DNA of 53,304 bases from NCBI GenBank assembly GCA_041655035.1, contig JBAZCN010000008.1:1-53304 (forward strand), written 5' to 3'. Source of the stretch: NAT127 sp041655035 (lineage in GTDB: Bacteria > Pseudomonadota > Gammaproteobacteria > Pseudomonadales > Porticoccaceae). Positions 16,664-25,446 of the stretch are shown here, piece by piece. The notes beneath the pieces were generated by a model. That model was given only the letters and a program-made list of their open reading frames with translations. It had not been told where the DNA came from and searched no databases. Both the position numbers and the translations under genes were made by a program. Every line of letters begins with the position of its first letter. Positions within the stretch are counted from its first letter, which is position 1.

Positions 16664-18028
16664 ACTAGAAAAAATCCTCCCCAGTAGCTCATCCGAGGTG
16701 AACTCGCCGGTGATCTCTCCCAGGGCGTCCTGGGCCTGGCGCAGGTCTTCGGCCACCAGTTCGCCAGCGCTGGCGGTTTGCAGTTGTTCACGAGCCTGGC
16801 CTACTGCCGCGCGGGCCTTGGCCAGGGCGTCGAGATGGCGACGGCGGGCGATAAAGGTGCCTTCCCGGGTGCCGTGGTAACCCATGCAATCCTTGAGGTG
16901 CTGGCGCAGGTGATCGACGCCCTCCCCGGTTTTGGCAGACAGCGGGATTACCGCGAAATCGGCCCCCGGAACATTGCCTTCGGGAATATTGTCCACGGCA
17001 TCGATCTTGTTGAGGACGATGGTGAGTTGGGTCATCCCCGGTAGCCGCTCGAAAAATGCCGGCCACAGGTCTTCCAGGCGGGTGTGGCCGTCCCGGGTGG
17101 CGTCCACCACGAACAGGATGCGGTCGGCCTGTTCGATTTCCACCCAGGCGCGGCGGATACCCTCCTGCTCCACCGGGTCGGCGCTGTCGCGCAGGCCGGC
17201 AGTGTCGACCACGTGTAGTGGCATCCCGTCGATGTGGATGCTCTCCCGCAGCACGTCCCGCGTGGTGCCGGCGATGGCGGTGACAATGGCGCTGTCGCGG
17301 CCCGACAGGGCGTTGAGCAGGCTCGACTTGCCGGCGTTGGGTCGCCCGGCGATCACCACCGTCATGCCTTCGCGGATCAGGGCGCCCTGCCCGGCATCGG
17401 CAATGATGGTATCGAGGTCGGCAAGCAGTGTATCGAGCCCGGCGAGCACCCGGCCATCATTGAGAAAGTCGATTTCCTCTTCTGGAAAGTCGATGGCGGC
17501 TTCGATGAATATCCGCAGATCGATCAGACCTTCCACCAGACTGTGGATACGGCGGGAGAACTCCCCTTGAAGCGAGCGCATCGCGCCGCGTGCCGCTTCC
17601 TGCGACGAGGCGTCGATCAGGTCGGCGATGGCTTCGGCCTGGGCCAGGTCGATCTTGTCATTGATGAACGCCCGCTGGGAGAATTCGCCGGGCCGGGCAA
17701 GACGCGCGCCGAGTTCGACCATCCGGGCCAGCAGGGCGTCCATCACCACCGGGCCGCCGTGACCGTGGAGCTCGATCACATCCTCGCCGGTGAATGAGTG
17801 CGGCGCGGGAAAATGGATCAACAGCCCCCGGTCGATCACCTGGCCATCGGCGTCGCGGAAGTCGCAGAGCAGCGCGTGGCGCGGCTTGACCTCTCCAGGG
17901 TGGAGCTGCTCGAGGAAAGACGCGAGGCTCTGGCCCGACACCCTGACGATCCCCACGCCGCCGCGGCCCGGCGGGGTGGCCACCGCGGCGATGATATCCC
18001 AGTCGGGGTCAGTCAGGGCCGTGGTCAT
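16646..18028 (-). CDS. mnmE: tRNA modification GTPase MnmE
   Basis: With MnmG this enzyme installs the (carboxymethyl)aminomethyl group at C5 of the wobble uridine of several tRNAs. It is 460 residues long, the normal size. The N-terminal formyl-THF-binding domain begins with TPPGRGGVGIVRVSG. The inserted Ras-like G domain has G1 GRPNAGKSS (228-236), G3 DTAGLR (275-280) and NKID near 350. The C-terminus is the invariant FCIGK with catalytic Cys457. The partner mnmG lies across the origin at 21009. Its last codons form the proposed island attachment site, yet the protein end is intact, as expected when an island regenerates the gene. It starts 12 nt after yidC ends. Confidence 0.98.
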   Translation of the reverse strand: MTTALTDPDWDIIAAVATPPGRGGVGIVRVSGQSLASFLEQLHPGEVKPRHALLCDFRDADGQVIDRGLLIHFPAPHSFTGEDVIELHGHGGPVVMDALLARMVELGARLARPGEFSQRAFINDKIDLAQAEAIADLIDASSQEAARGAMRSLQGEFSRRIHSLVEGLIDLRIFIEAAIDFPEEEIDFLNDGRVLAGLDTLLADLDTIIADAGQGALIREGMTVVIAGRPNAGKSSLLNALSGRDSAIVTAIAGTTRDVLRESIHIDGMPLHVVDTAGLRDSADPVEQEGIRRAWVEIEQADRILFVVDATRDGHTRLEDLWPAFFERLPGMTQLTIVLNKIDAVDNIPEGNVPGADFAVIPLSAKTGEGVDHLRQHLKDCMGYHGTREGTFIARRRHLDALAKARAAVGQAREQLQTASAGELVAEDLRQAQDALGEITGEFTSDELLGRIFSSFCIGK

Positions 18029-18040
18029 GGTTGCGGTGGG

Positions 18041-19702
18041 CTAGCCCTTGCCCGCGTCGATCCGCCGGGTGATGACCCACTGCTGAAGGATCGACAGCAC
18101 CGAGTTTACCGTCCAGTAGAGCACCAGGCCGGCCGGGAAGAAGGCAAACAGGAACGAGAACGCCACCGGCATGATCTTCATTATCTTGGCCTGGGTCGGG
18201 TCCGGCGGCTCCGGCTGCAGCAAGGTGGTGATATACATGCTGATGCCGTTGAGAACGGGCAGCACGAAATAGGGGTCTTTGACCGACAGATCCTGAATCC
18301 ACAGGATCCAGGGTGCATGGCGCAGCTCGACACTTTCGAACAGCACCCAGTAAAGGGCGATGAATACCGGCATCTGAACCAGTATCGGCAGGCACCCGCC
18401 CATCGGGTTCACCTTCTCCCTTTTATAGAAGTTCATCATTTCCTGGGACAGCTTCTGGCGGTCGTCGCCATAGAGCTCCTTGAGCCGCGCCATTTCCGGC
18501 TGGGCCTTGCGCATCTTGGCCATGGAACGGTAGCTGGTGGCCGACAGCTTGAAGAACACCAGCTTGATCAGCACCGTGAGCAGGATGATGGTCCAGCCCC
18601 AGTTGCCCACCAGTCCGTGGATAAAGGTCATCAGCGCAAATATCGGCTTGGCGATCCACCACAGCCAGCCGTAGTCGACGGTCAGGTCGAGATGCGGCGA
18701 TATCTCCTCGAGCCGGTGCTGATCCTTGGGGCCGGCATAGAAACCGGCCTTGATCTGTCCCTGCTGGCCGGGAGCGACGGTAAGCGGCGGCGAGGTAAAG
18801 CCGAAAGTGTAGAGGTCCTTGCCGCCGAGCTTGCGCAGGGTGTAGCTGTTCTGCTGTTCTTGGTCCGGGACCCAGGCGCTGATGAAGTAATGCTGCACCA
18901 TCGACACCCAGCCACCCGTCTTCTCGGTGCTGAAAGGGCCGTCGGCAAGGTCGCCAAAGGGAATCTTCTTGTAGTTTTCGTCAGGAGTGGTGATGGCAGC
19001 GCCCAGGTAGGGCTTCATGCCGAAACCGTCACCCGCGGGCGGCTGCCAGGTATCGCGCTGGATCTGGCCGAACAGGTGGGCCTGCCAGGAGTCTACCCCC
19101 CGGTTGTCGATGCGATAAGCCACATCGAGCAGGTAATCTCCCCGCCGCAAGACGAATTGCTTGGTGATCTGCACATCGCCCTGCTGGTAGACCAGGGGGA
19201 CGACCAGAGTGTCCTCTCCGGCCGCGAGTGCGAAGTTGTCGCCTTCGACCTGGAACAGCGGCCGCGATTCGCTGTGATCGGTGCCATTGGCGCCGATCAG
19301 CCCGCTCTGAGCAATATAGGTGTGCCTGGTAGTGCGGTTGAGAATGACGAAGGGATCGGACGTGGGATCGAGCCCCTCGCGATGCTCGAGCAGGGCGGTG
19401 CGCACGATATCCCCGCCGTAGGTATCGATGGTGATTTCAAGCACATCGGAGCTGATGGTGATCAACCGGCCGCTGCCGGTTTCCGCAATCACGGGTTTGT
19501 CAGCGTTGCCATTGCTCACCGAGGGAATGGTCGAATCGGCGCCGGCACTGTCCCGATTGGCGATTTCGGGCACTGCCACCGCTTCCTTGACAAAGCTCTC
19601 CCGGGGCGGCGCGCGTTCCGTCTCGAATTCGTTCCAGCGGATATAAAGCAGGGCGAGCACCAGAACGATGGCGCTTATCAGCAGGTTGCGTTGCCAATCC
19701 AT
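18041..19702 (-). CDS. yidC: Membrane protein insertase YidC
   Basis: YidC inserts and folds inner-membrane proteins, alone or with SecYEG; its classic substrates include the F0 c subunit encoded at 26796. The 553-residue protein starts with MDWQRNLLISAIVLVLALLYI, the first membrane anchor. A large periplasmic domain (about 50-340) follows, then the conserved hydrophobic core with NWGWTIILLTVLIKL, the cytoplasmic loop YRSMAKMRKAQPEM, and PMGGCLPILVQMPVFIALYW. The gene lies 12 nt after yidD's stop and is part of the rpmH-rnpA-yidD-yidC-mnmE cluster. Confidence 0.98.
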   Translation of the reverse strand: MDWQRNLLISAIVLVLALLYIRWNEFETERAPPRESFVKEAVAVPEIANRDSAGADSTIPSVSNGNADKPVIAETGSGRLITISSDVLEITIDTYGGDIVRTALLEHREGLDPTSDPFVILNRTTRHTYIAQSGLIGANGTDHSESRPLFQVEGDNFALAAGEDTLVVPLVYQQGDVQITKQFVLRRGDYLLDVAYRIDNRGVDSWQAHLFGQIQRDTWQPPAGDGFGMKPYLGAAITTPDENYKKIPFGDLADGPFSTEKTGGWVSMVQHYFISAWVPDQEQQNSYTLRKLGGKDLYTFGFTSPPLTVAPGQQGQIKAGFYAGPKDQHRLEEISPHLDLTVDYGWLWWIAKPIFALMTFIHGLVGNWGWTIILLTVLIKLVFFKLSATSYRSMAKMRKAQPEMARLKELYGDDRQKLSQEMMNFYKREKVNPMGGCLPILVQMPVFIALYWVLFESVELRHAPWILWIQDLSVKDPYFVLPVLNGISMYITTLLQPEPPDPTQAKIMKIMPVAFSFLFAFFPAGLVLYWTVNSVLSILQQWVITRRIDAGKG

Positions 19703-19714
19703 AATCGGTTTATC

Positions 19715-19942
19715 TCAAGATCTGCGGGTTGCCGGGGGCACGAGGTCGACTCCGCCAGGGTGGAACGGGTGACAACGGAAAAGGCGCCTGAGAGCCAACC
19801 ATGATCCCCGGAGTGCGCCGTGGGTATCGATCGCCTCGCTGGCGTAGGCCGAGCAGGAAGGGTGAAAGCGGCAATTCTGCCCAAGGAACGGGCTGACCAG
19901 GTACTGGTACCCCTTGATCACCACTTTCAGCAGCTTTTTCAT
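19715..19942 (-). CDS. yidD: Membrane protein insertion efficiency factor YidD
   Basis: This 75-residue protein contains the family core YQYLVSPFLGQNCRFHPSCS, AYASEAI and CHPFHPGGVDLVP. It has an amphipathic N-terminus and conserved cysteines. It aids YidC-dependent membrane insertion at the inner membrane. Its ATG overlaps the rnpA stop by 4 nt, the usual arrangement in this cluster. Confidence 0.97.
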   Translation of the reverse strand: MKKLLKVVIKGYQYLVSPFLGQNCRFHPSCSAYASEAIDTHGALRGSWLALRRLFRCHPFHPGGVDLVPPATRRS

Positions 19943-20295
19943 TGCTTGTCCACCTTTCTCGCCAGACGCTCCCAGGTGTCACGCATGATACTGGTTTGCA
20001 GCGCGGGCAACAGGGTATCGAAGCCTTTCCTGGCAAGAAAAATGATATCCAGGGAGTCCAGCCGGGAGCAGTTGTGGCGGAATGTCTCCCGCACCACCCG
20101 CTTGACCCGGTTGCGCTTGACCGCCCGGCGGATGTTCTTCTTGCCGATAACCAGGCCGAGTCGCGGATGCCCCAGGGCATTGCGGTTGGCCAGTACAAGA
20201 AAGTACTGGTGGCCAACCTTGAACTGGGCTTTGTCAAACACTGCCTTGAATTCCGAGGAACTCAACAGCCGTCGGCTTTTGCCAAAGGAGACCAC
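19939..20295 (-). CDS. rnpA: Ribonuclease P protein component
   Basis: This is the basic protein subunit of RNase P, which helps the RNA subunit process tRNA 5' ends. The RNR signature is in KKNIRRAVKRNRVKRVVRETF, and RRLLSSSEFKAVF is the usual N-terminus. I start it at GTG 20295, giving 118 residues beginning (M)VSFGKSRRLL, which matches family length. The frame stays open up to 20571 but that extension crosses rpmH and is not family-like. No strong Shine-Dalgarno sequence is visible, so translation may be coupled to rpmH 47 nt upstream. Confidence 0.95.
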   Translation of the reverse strand: MVSFGKSRRLLSSSEFKAVFDKAQFKVGHQYFLVLANRNALGHPRLGLVIGKKNIRRAVKRNRVKRVVRETFRHNCSRLDSLDIIFLARKGFDTLLPALQTSIMRDTWERLARKVDKQ

Positions 20296-20342
20296 CGGTG
20301 CAGGACATGCCCCGGGATGCGGGGCAGGTTCCCTGTTATCGA

Positions 20343-20477
20343 TCAGGCAACCAGGCTGTGACGGCCCTTGGCACGGCGGCGATTCAGTACCAGACGGCCC
20401 TTGGCGGTAGCCATACGGGCACGAAAACCGTGGGTGCGCTTGCGCTTCAGTACGCTTGGTTGAAAGGTTCTTTTCAT
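20343..20477 (-). CDS. rpmH: 50S ribosomal protein L34
   Basis: This 44-residue basic protein begins MKRTFQPSVLKRKRTHGFRA and ends in RRRAKGRHSLVA, the standard L34 sequence. It is a structural protein of the large ribosomal subunit. It is the first gene of the leftward cluster and borders the probable origin. Confidence 0.98.
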   Translation of the reverse strand: MKRTFQPSVLKRKRTHGFRARMATAKGRLVLNRRRAKGRHSLVA

Positions 20478-20527
20478 GACGAAATCCTGTTGAGCGAGCA
20501 GTTGGGTCGAGCGGATAAAGGGCGGCG

Positions 20528-20556
20528 ATTCTAATAAAAAAAGGGCCGCGAAGCAA
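20528..20556 (-). promoter_or_regulatory. Sigma-70 promoter for rpmH-rnpA-yidD-yidC-mnmE
   Basis: On the minus strand TTGCTT (20556-20551) and TAGAAT (20533-20528) are separated by 17 nt, about 50 nt upstream of the rpmH ATG. A run of seven T lies just before the -10. Confidence 0.6.
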
Positions 20557-20953
20557 ACAATAGCTAAACACAGGCTATAAAACGGAAACTAACAGGAAAA
20601 CCACAGGAAACTCAAAAAAACCCCAAAACAGTGGATAACCCTGTGAATATCTGTGGAAAAGCTCTAACAAAACCGTGTGTAACTTGGGCAGAAATACCAC
20701 CCTCATCATCGGGCTGTGCATAACTCGCGTTTGATCAACAGGATCAGGGTACGGGTTACGACAGCTTCCGCAGAGCAAACCCATACGGTTATAAACTAAA
20801 AAATACAATGTTTTTCAATATGTTATTTTTGTTATCCACAGATCCTGGAGAGCTCTATAACAGCTTCTAACATAAATACTCTTATAAAGAATATAAAAAA
20901 TGTTAATTAGAAAGAGCTTATAAAAAGAACAAAGCAGAAACAAAAATTCGGTG

Positions 20954-20982
20954 GTTAAAATTTCAGCACATTGCCGTATAAT
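20954..20982 (+). promoter_or_regulatory. Promoter for mnmG
   Basis: A consensus TATAAT lies at 20977-20982, 26 nt before the mnmG ATG. The -35 region is poor (GTTAAA at 20954-20959 with 17-nt spacing). Transcription from here would run away from the origin, as the gidA promoter does in E. coli. Confidence 0.5.
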
Positions 20983-21008
20983 GCCGGCCCCTTGTCGAGG
21001 TAAGAGCG

Positions 21009-22928
21009 ATGTTGCACCCGGACCAGTTCGACGTCATAGTCATCGGTGGCGGCCATGCCGGCACTGAGGCCTGCCTGGCTGCGGCGCGCCAGGGCTGCAG
21101 AACACTGTTGCTGACCCACAACGTCGAAACTCTCGGCCAGATGTCCTGCAACCCGGCCATCGGTGGTATCGGCAAGAGCCATCTGGTGAAGGAAATCGAC
21201 GCCCTCGGCGGCGCCATGGCGATGGCTACTGACCGAGGTGGCATCCAGTTCCGGGTATTGAACGCGCGCAAGGGGCCGGCGGTGCGGGCCACTCGCGCCC
21301 AGGCGGATCGCGTGCTGTACAAGACGGCGATCCGCGCCATCCTGGAGAATCAACCCAATCTGCGGATTTTTCAGCAGGCGGTCGATGATCTGATCGTGGA
21401 GGGAGACCGGGTCGTCGGTGTGGTGACTCAGATGGGCTTGCGCTTCCGTGCGCCCTCGGTGGTGCTGACGGCGGGAACCTTTCTCGGCGGATTGATCCAT
21501 ATCGGTCTCGAAAACCACGCCGGGGGGCGCGCCGGTGATCCGCCATCCATCGCCCTTGCCCACCGTCTGCGGGAACTGCCCTTCCGCGTCGGTCGGCTGA
21601 AAACCGGCACCCCGCCGCGGATCGATGCCAAGAGCGTGGATTTCACTGGCCTCCAGGAGCAATGGGGTGATACGCCGGTACCGGTGATGTCCTTCCTCGG
21701 CGCCGCCGCCGAGCACCCGCGCCAGGTGTGCTGCTGGGTGACCCACACCAGTGAACACACCCACGACATCATCCGCGGCGGAATGGACCGCTCGCCGATG
21801 TTCACCGGAGTGATCGAAGGTGTCGGCCCTCGCTACTGCCCGTCCATCGAAGACAAGGTGGTGCGTTTCGCCGACAAGGACAGCCACCAGATCTTTATCG
21901 AGCCGGAAGGGCTCGACACCCACGAGCTGTATCCCAACGGCATATCCACCAGCCTGCCGTTCGACGTGCAACTGGCGATGGTGCGTTCCATCAAGGGCTT
22001 CGAGAATGCGCATATCACCCGCCCAGGCTATGCCATCGAATACGATTTCTTCAATCCCCAGGATCTCAATTACTCGCTGGAAACCAAGTTCATCGAGGGG
22101 CTGTTCTTCGCCGGCCAGATCAACGGCACCACCGGTTACGAAGAGGCCGCGGCCCAGGGGCTGCTGGCCGGCATCAATGCCGGGCTTCGCGCCCGGGGGC
22201 TGGAACCCTGGTGTCCGCGACGGGACGAGGCTTACATCGGAGTGCTGGTGGACGATCTGATCACCATGGGCACCCGCGAGCCGTACCGGATGTTTACCAG
22301 TCGCGCCGAGTACCGCCTGGTGTTGCGCGAGGACAATGCCGACCTGCGTCTCACCGAACAGGGGCGCCAGCTCGGGGTGGTGAATGACAGCCGCTGGCAG
22401 CGCTTCAGCGCCAAGCGTGAGGCCATCGAGCTGGAGCGCCAGCGCCTGCGCGGCAGTTGGGTGCAGCCCGGCTCGCCGGCAGCGGAGCGGATCAATGTGC
22501 TGAGCGCCAACCCGCTGACCCGGGAGTACAACCTGTTCGAATTGTTGAAACGTCCCGAACTGAACTATTCGCTGGTGGGCGGCTTGCTGGGCGACCCGGT
22601 GGTCGACCAGCAGGTGGCGGAACAGGTGGAGATCGAGGCCAAGTACGCCGGCTATATCGAGCGCCAGCGGGACGATATCGAGCGCCTGCGGCGCAGCGAG
22701 AATACGCCGATTCCCGCCGGTTTCGACTATGTCCAGGTCAAGGGCTTGTCCAACGAAGTGCGCCAGAAGCTGGCCGAGGCCAGGCCCGAGACCCTGGCCC
22801 GGGCTTCGCGCATTCCCGGGGTGACCCCGGCGGCGATCTCCCTGCTGCTGATCTTCCTCAAGAAGGCATCTGCCGCCGGCAATGTCGGCAAACCCGCGGC
22901 CGGCAAAGAGGCCGCCGCAGCGCCGTGA
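21009..22928 (+). CDS. mnmG: tRNA uridine-5-carboxymethylaminomethyl synthesis enzyme MnmG (GidA)
   Basis: This is the FAD/NADH-dependent partner of MnmE in wobble-uridine modification. The 639-residue protein has the N-terminal Rossmann FAD motif IGGGHAGTEACLAAAR. Family blocks include MSCNPAIGGIGKSHLVKEID and GRLKTGTPPRID. The C-terminal helical domain that binds MnmE ends with QVKGLSNEVRQKL and RIPGVTPAAISLLLI. It is the first gene right of the probable origin and its stop overlaps the rsmG start by 4 nt. Confidence 0.98.
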   Translation: MLHPDQFDVIVIGGGHAGTEACLAAARQGCRTLLLTHNVETLGQMSCNPAIGGIGKSHLVKEIDALGGAMAMATDRGGIQFRVLNARKGPAVRATRAQADRVLYKTAIRAILENQPNLRIFQQAVDDLIVEGDRVVGVVTQMGLRFRAPSVVLTAGTFLGGLIHIGLENHAGGRAGDPPSIALAHRLRELPFRVGRLKTGTPPRIDAKSVDFTGLQEQWGDTPVPVMSFLGAAAEHPRQVCCWVTHTSEHTHDIIRGGMDRSPMFTGVIEGVGPRYCPSIEDKVVRFADKDSHQIFIEPEGLDTHELYPNGISTSLPFDVQLAMVRSIKGFENAHITRPGYAIEYDFFNPQDLNYSLETKFIEGLFFAGQINGTTGYEEAAAQGLLAGINAGLRARGLEPWCPRRDEAYIGVLVDDLITMGTREPYRMFTSRAEYRLVLREDNADLRLTEQGRQLGVVNDSRWQRFSAKREAIELERQRLRGSWVQPGSPAAERINVLSANPLTREYNLFELLKRPELNYSLVGGLLGDPVVDQQVAEQVEIEAKYAGYIERQRDDIERLRRSENTPIPAGFDYVQVKGLSNEVRQKLAEARPETLARASRIPGVTPAAISLLLIFLKKASAAGNVGKPAAGKEAAAAP

Positions 22929-23587
22929 ACAGCCGCGCAGAAGGTGCCGGTGCCGCAACCGACAAAGCGCGCAGCCTGCTGCGGGAAGGCCTGACCTCGC
23001 TGGGGCTCACCCTCGACGATCGGCAGGTCGAGCTCCTGCTCCGCTATCTCGGCCTGCTGGGAAAATGGAACCGGGCCTATAACCTCACGGCGGTGGACGA
23101 CCCGCTCGACATGGTTTCCCGGCATCTGCTGGACAGCCTGGCCATTGCCCCTTATCTGGCCGGCGAGCGCTTCATCGACGTTGGCACGGGGCCGGGTCTG
23201 CCGGGAATTCCCCTCGCCATCGCCCTGCCCGACAAGCAGTTTACGCTGCTCGACAGCAACGGCAAGCGGGTGCGGTTTCTGTTCCAGGTGAAAACCGAAC
23301 TCGGCCTCGGCAATGTCAGTGAAGTGCAAGCCAGGGCCGAATCCTATCGGGCCGAAGCGCCTTTCGACGGGGTCATCAGCCGTGCCTACAGCGCCATCGA
23401 GATGATGGTCGCCAGCACCGCCGCCCTGTTGGCCGACGGCGGCCGGTTCTACGCCATGAAGGGCCGTTATCCCGTTGGGGAGTTGAGTGCGCTGGCAAAA
23501 CCCTATAATGTCACGGGCACGCACCGCTTGCAGGTGCCGGGCATCGACGGGGAGCGTCACTTGATCGAGATCGGGGTAACACCTTGA
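22925..23587 (+). CDS. rsmG: 16S rRNA (guanine527-N7)-methyltransferase RsmG
   Basis: The product methylates N7 of G527 in 16S rRNA. I start at GTG 22925, which overlaps the mnmG stop as GTGA and gives 220 residues (MNSRAEGAG...). SAM motif I is FIDVGTGPGLPGIPLAIA, preceded by WNRAYNLTAVDDP and the RHLLDSL block typical of RsmG. The frame is open further upstream only because it runs through mnmG. Confidence 0.96.
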   Translation: MNSRAEGAGAATDKARSLLREGLTSLGLTLDDRQVELLLRYLGLLGKWNRAYNLTAVDDPLDMVSRHLLDSLAIAPYLAGERFIDVGTGPGLPGIPLAIALPDKQFTLLDSNGKRVRFLFQVKTELGLGNVSEVQARAESYRAEAPFDGVISRAYSAIEMMVASTAALLADGGRFYAMKGRYPVGELSALAKPYNVTGTHRLQVPGIDGERHLIEIGVTP

Positions 23588-24384
23588 GTCATATTTTTAC
23601 CATCGCCAACCAGAAAGGCGGGGTTGGCAAGACCACCACCAGCGTCAACCTGGCGGCGTCGCTGGCAACCTATGACAAGCGCGTGCTGCTGGTGGACATG
23701 GACCCGCAGGGCAATGCCACCATGGGTGTCGGCATCGACAAGAACAGCCTCAGCCAGACCGTGTACGAGGTGCTGATCGGGGAAACCGATATCGACGCCG
23801 CCCTCCAGGCCAACGAAGTGGGCGGTTTCGACGTGTTGCCGGCAAACCGCGACCTCACCGCCGCCGAAGTGGAGTTGCTCGACCTGCCGGCCAGGGAAAG
23901 CCGGCTCGGCCAGGCCCTGGCCCGTGTCGGTGGCCGCTACGATTACATCATCATCGACTGCCCGCCGTCGCTGAGCATGCTCACCGTCAATGCCATGGTC
24001 GCCTGCCGCGGGGTGATCATCCCGGTGCAGTGCGAGTACTACGCCCTGGAAGGACTGAGCGACCTGGTGGGCACCATCCAGAAGATCGGCAAGCTGCTCA
24101 ACCCGGCGCTGAGGATCGAAGGGATCTTGCGCACCATGTACGATCCGCGCAGTTCGCTCACCAACGAAGTGACCGTCCAGCTGCACAAGTATTTCGGCGA
24201 CCGGGTGTACCGCACAACCATTCCCCGCAATATCCGCCTGGCGGAAGCCCCGAGCTTCGGCCTTCCCGCCCTGCAGCACGACCGCCATTCGAAGGGTGCC
24301 ATCGCCTACCTCGGCCTCGCCGGCGAAATCATTCTTCGCGGCAAGCAGGTCGAGCCGGCGGGTCTGCGAGCCACAGGACAGTAA
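23584..24384 (+). CDS. parA: Chromosome partitioning ATPase ParA (Soj)
   Basis: This is the ParA-type ATPase that drives origin segregation with ParB. The 266-residue protein has the deviant Walker A KGGVGKTTTSVNLA from Lys11, Walker B VDMDPQGNAT, and IIIDCPPSLSMLT. It lacks the N-terminal HTH of plasmid type Ia ParAs, as expected for chromosomal Soj. A TTG start overlaps the rsmG stop. It sits next to oriC with parB immediately downstream. Confidence 0.97.
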   Translation: MSHIFTIANQKGGVGKTTTSVNLAASLATYDKRVLLVDMDPQGNATMGVGIDKNSLSQTVYEVLIGETDIDAALQANEVGGFDVLPANRDLTAAEVELLDLPARESRLGQALARVGGRYDYIIIDCPPSLSMLTVNAMVACRGVIIPVQCEYYALEGLSDLVGTIQKIGKLLNPALRIEGILRTMYDPRSSLTNEVTVQLHKYFGDRVYRTTIPRNIRLAEAPSFGLPALQHDRHSKGAIAYLGLAGEIILRGKQVEPAGLRATGQ

Positions 24385-24386
24385 GC

Positions 24387-25298
24387 ATGAGCGGAAAACG
24401 CAAAGGACTGGGTCGCGGCCTCGACGCGCTGTTGGGAATATCGCCCGGCGACAGCAGCTCGAGGATTGGCGAGAGCGCGGTTGCGTCCCCTTCGCAGCAC
24501 GGCGACGAAGACGGCAGCCTGCGCCACCTGCCCATCGAATTTCTCCAGCGCGGCCAGTACCAACCGCGCCGTGACATGCATCCCGAGGCGCTCCAGGAGC
24601 TGGCGGAATCGATCCGCGCCCAGGGCATCATGCAGCCCATCGTGGTCCGCCCGCTGGGCGCCGACAGTTACGAAATCATCGCCGGCGAGCGCCGCTGGCG
24701 GGCCGCCCAGATGGCCGGGCTCGACACCGTCCCGTCGCTGGTCCGCCATGTCCCCGACCAGGCCGCCATCGCCATGGCGCTGATCGAGAACATCCAGCGC
24801 GAGGATCTCAATCCTATCGAGGAGGCTCACGCCTTCACCCGTCTCCAGGAGGAGTTTCATCTTACCCAGCAACAGGTCGCGGAGGCGGTGGGCAAGTCGC
24901 GCGCCACTGTCGCCAACCTGATGCGCCTCCTCGCCCTCGAAAGCGAAGTGCGGATCATGCTCGAGCGGGGCGATATCGAAATGGGCCACGCCCGGGCCCT
25001 GCTCGGCCTCAGCGGCGACGACCAGGCCGTCGCCGCCCGCACTGTGGTTGGCAAGGGGCTGACGGTGCGCCAGACCGAGGCGTTGGTCAGGCAGTTGTTG
25101 AAGGAAAAAGCCGAACCGGCAGTGGCGAAAGCGGATGTCGATCCCGACATCCGCCGTCTGGAAGAGCGCGTGGCGGAACACGTGGGCCTGCCGGTATCGA
25201 TCCAGCACGGCAGTGGTGGCAAGGGCAAGGTGGTGTTCAGTTACAGCCGGCTCGACGAGCTCGACGGTCTGCTCGAACGGCTCAGGGTCGGCGATTGA
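24387..25298 (+). CDS. parB: Chromosome partitioning protein ParB (Spo0J)
   Basis: ParB is a CTP-dependent DNA clamp that loads at parS and works with ParA. The 303-residue protein starts MSGKRKGLGRGLDALLG. It has the CTP-binding segment with GERRWRAAQMAG and ENIQREDLNPIEEA, and a central HTH in TQQQVAEAVGKSRATVANL. A C-terminal dimerisation region ends in RLDELDGLLERL. It starts 2 nt after the parA stop. I found no convincing parS sequence in the window. Confidence 0.97.
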   Translation: MSGKRKGLGRGLDALLGISPGDSSSRIGESAVASPSQHGDEDGSLRHLPIEFLQRGQYQPRRDMHPEALQELAESIRAQGIMQPIVVRPLGADSYEIIAGERRWRAAQMAGLDTVPSLVRHVPDQAAIAMALIENIQREDLNPIEEAHAFTRLQEEFHLTQQQVAEAVGKSRATVANLMRLLALESEVRIMLERGDIEMGHARALLGLSGDDQAVAARTVVGKGLTVRQTEALVRQLLKEKAEPAVAKADVDPDIRRLEERVAEHVGLPVSIQHGSGGKGKVVFSYSRLDELDGLLERLRVGD

Positions 25299-25351
25299 CA
25301 CGGAACTGGCCCAGGGGCGGCCGGCGGATGATCCAGACAGGGCAAGTTTTG

Positions 25352-25380
25352 TTGAATAACTGTACTGAAGTCCTTATAAT
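25352..25380 (+). promoter_or_regulatory. Sigma-70 promoter for the atp operon
   Basis: TTGAAT (25352-25357) and a perfect TATAAT (25375-25380) are separated by 17 nt, about 66 nt before the atpI start. It stands in the parB-atpI gap, the only sizable gap before the ATP synthase genes. Confidence 0.75.
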
Positions 25381-25446
25381 TCTGCCCCGCTCATGGGTAG
25401 CTAATTATTCCCATGGGGTTCGTTGTGAGCGGACGGCAGCCGACTA

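Larger units (their letters stand above)
20478..21008. other. oriC: Probable chromosomal replication origin (oriC)
   Basis: This gene-free AT-rich stretch lies between divergent rpmH and mnmG in otherwise GC-rich DNA. It has two perfect DnaA boxes: TTATCCACA at 20832-20840 (+) and TTATGCACA read on the minus strand at 20723-20715. One-mismatch boxes are at 20630-20638, 20642-20650 and 20652-20660. Two very AT-rich blocks (about 20789-20831 and 20868-20945) are candidate unwinding elements. The gene context (mnmG-rsmG-parAB-atp, and rpmH-rnpA-yidC-mnmE) is the classic gammaproteobacterial origin neighbourhood. dnaA is not adjacent, unlike Pseudomonas. Confidence 0.85.

Noticed and set aside
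17798..19804. 668-codon open frame opposite mnmE and yidC
   Set aside because: It is antisense to two conserved genes and low in family-like features.
20955..22958. 667-codon open frame opposite mnmG
   Set aside because: It lies antisense to the unmistakable mnmG gene and has no recognisable domain. It is a GC-bias artefact.
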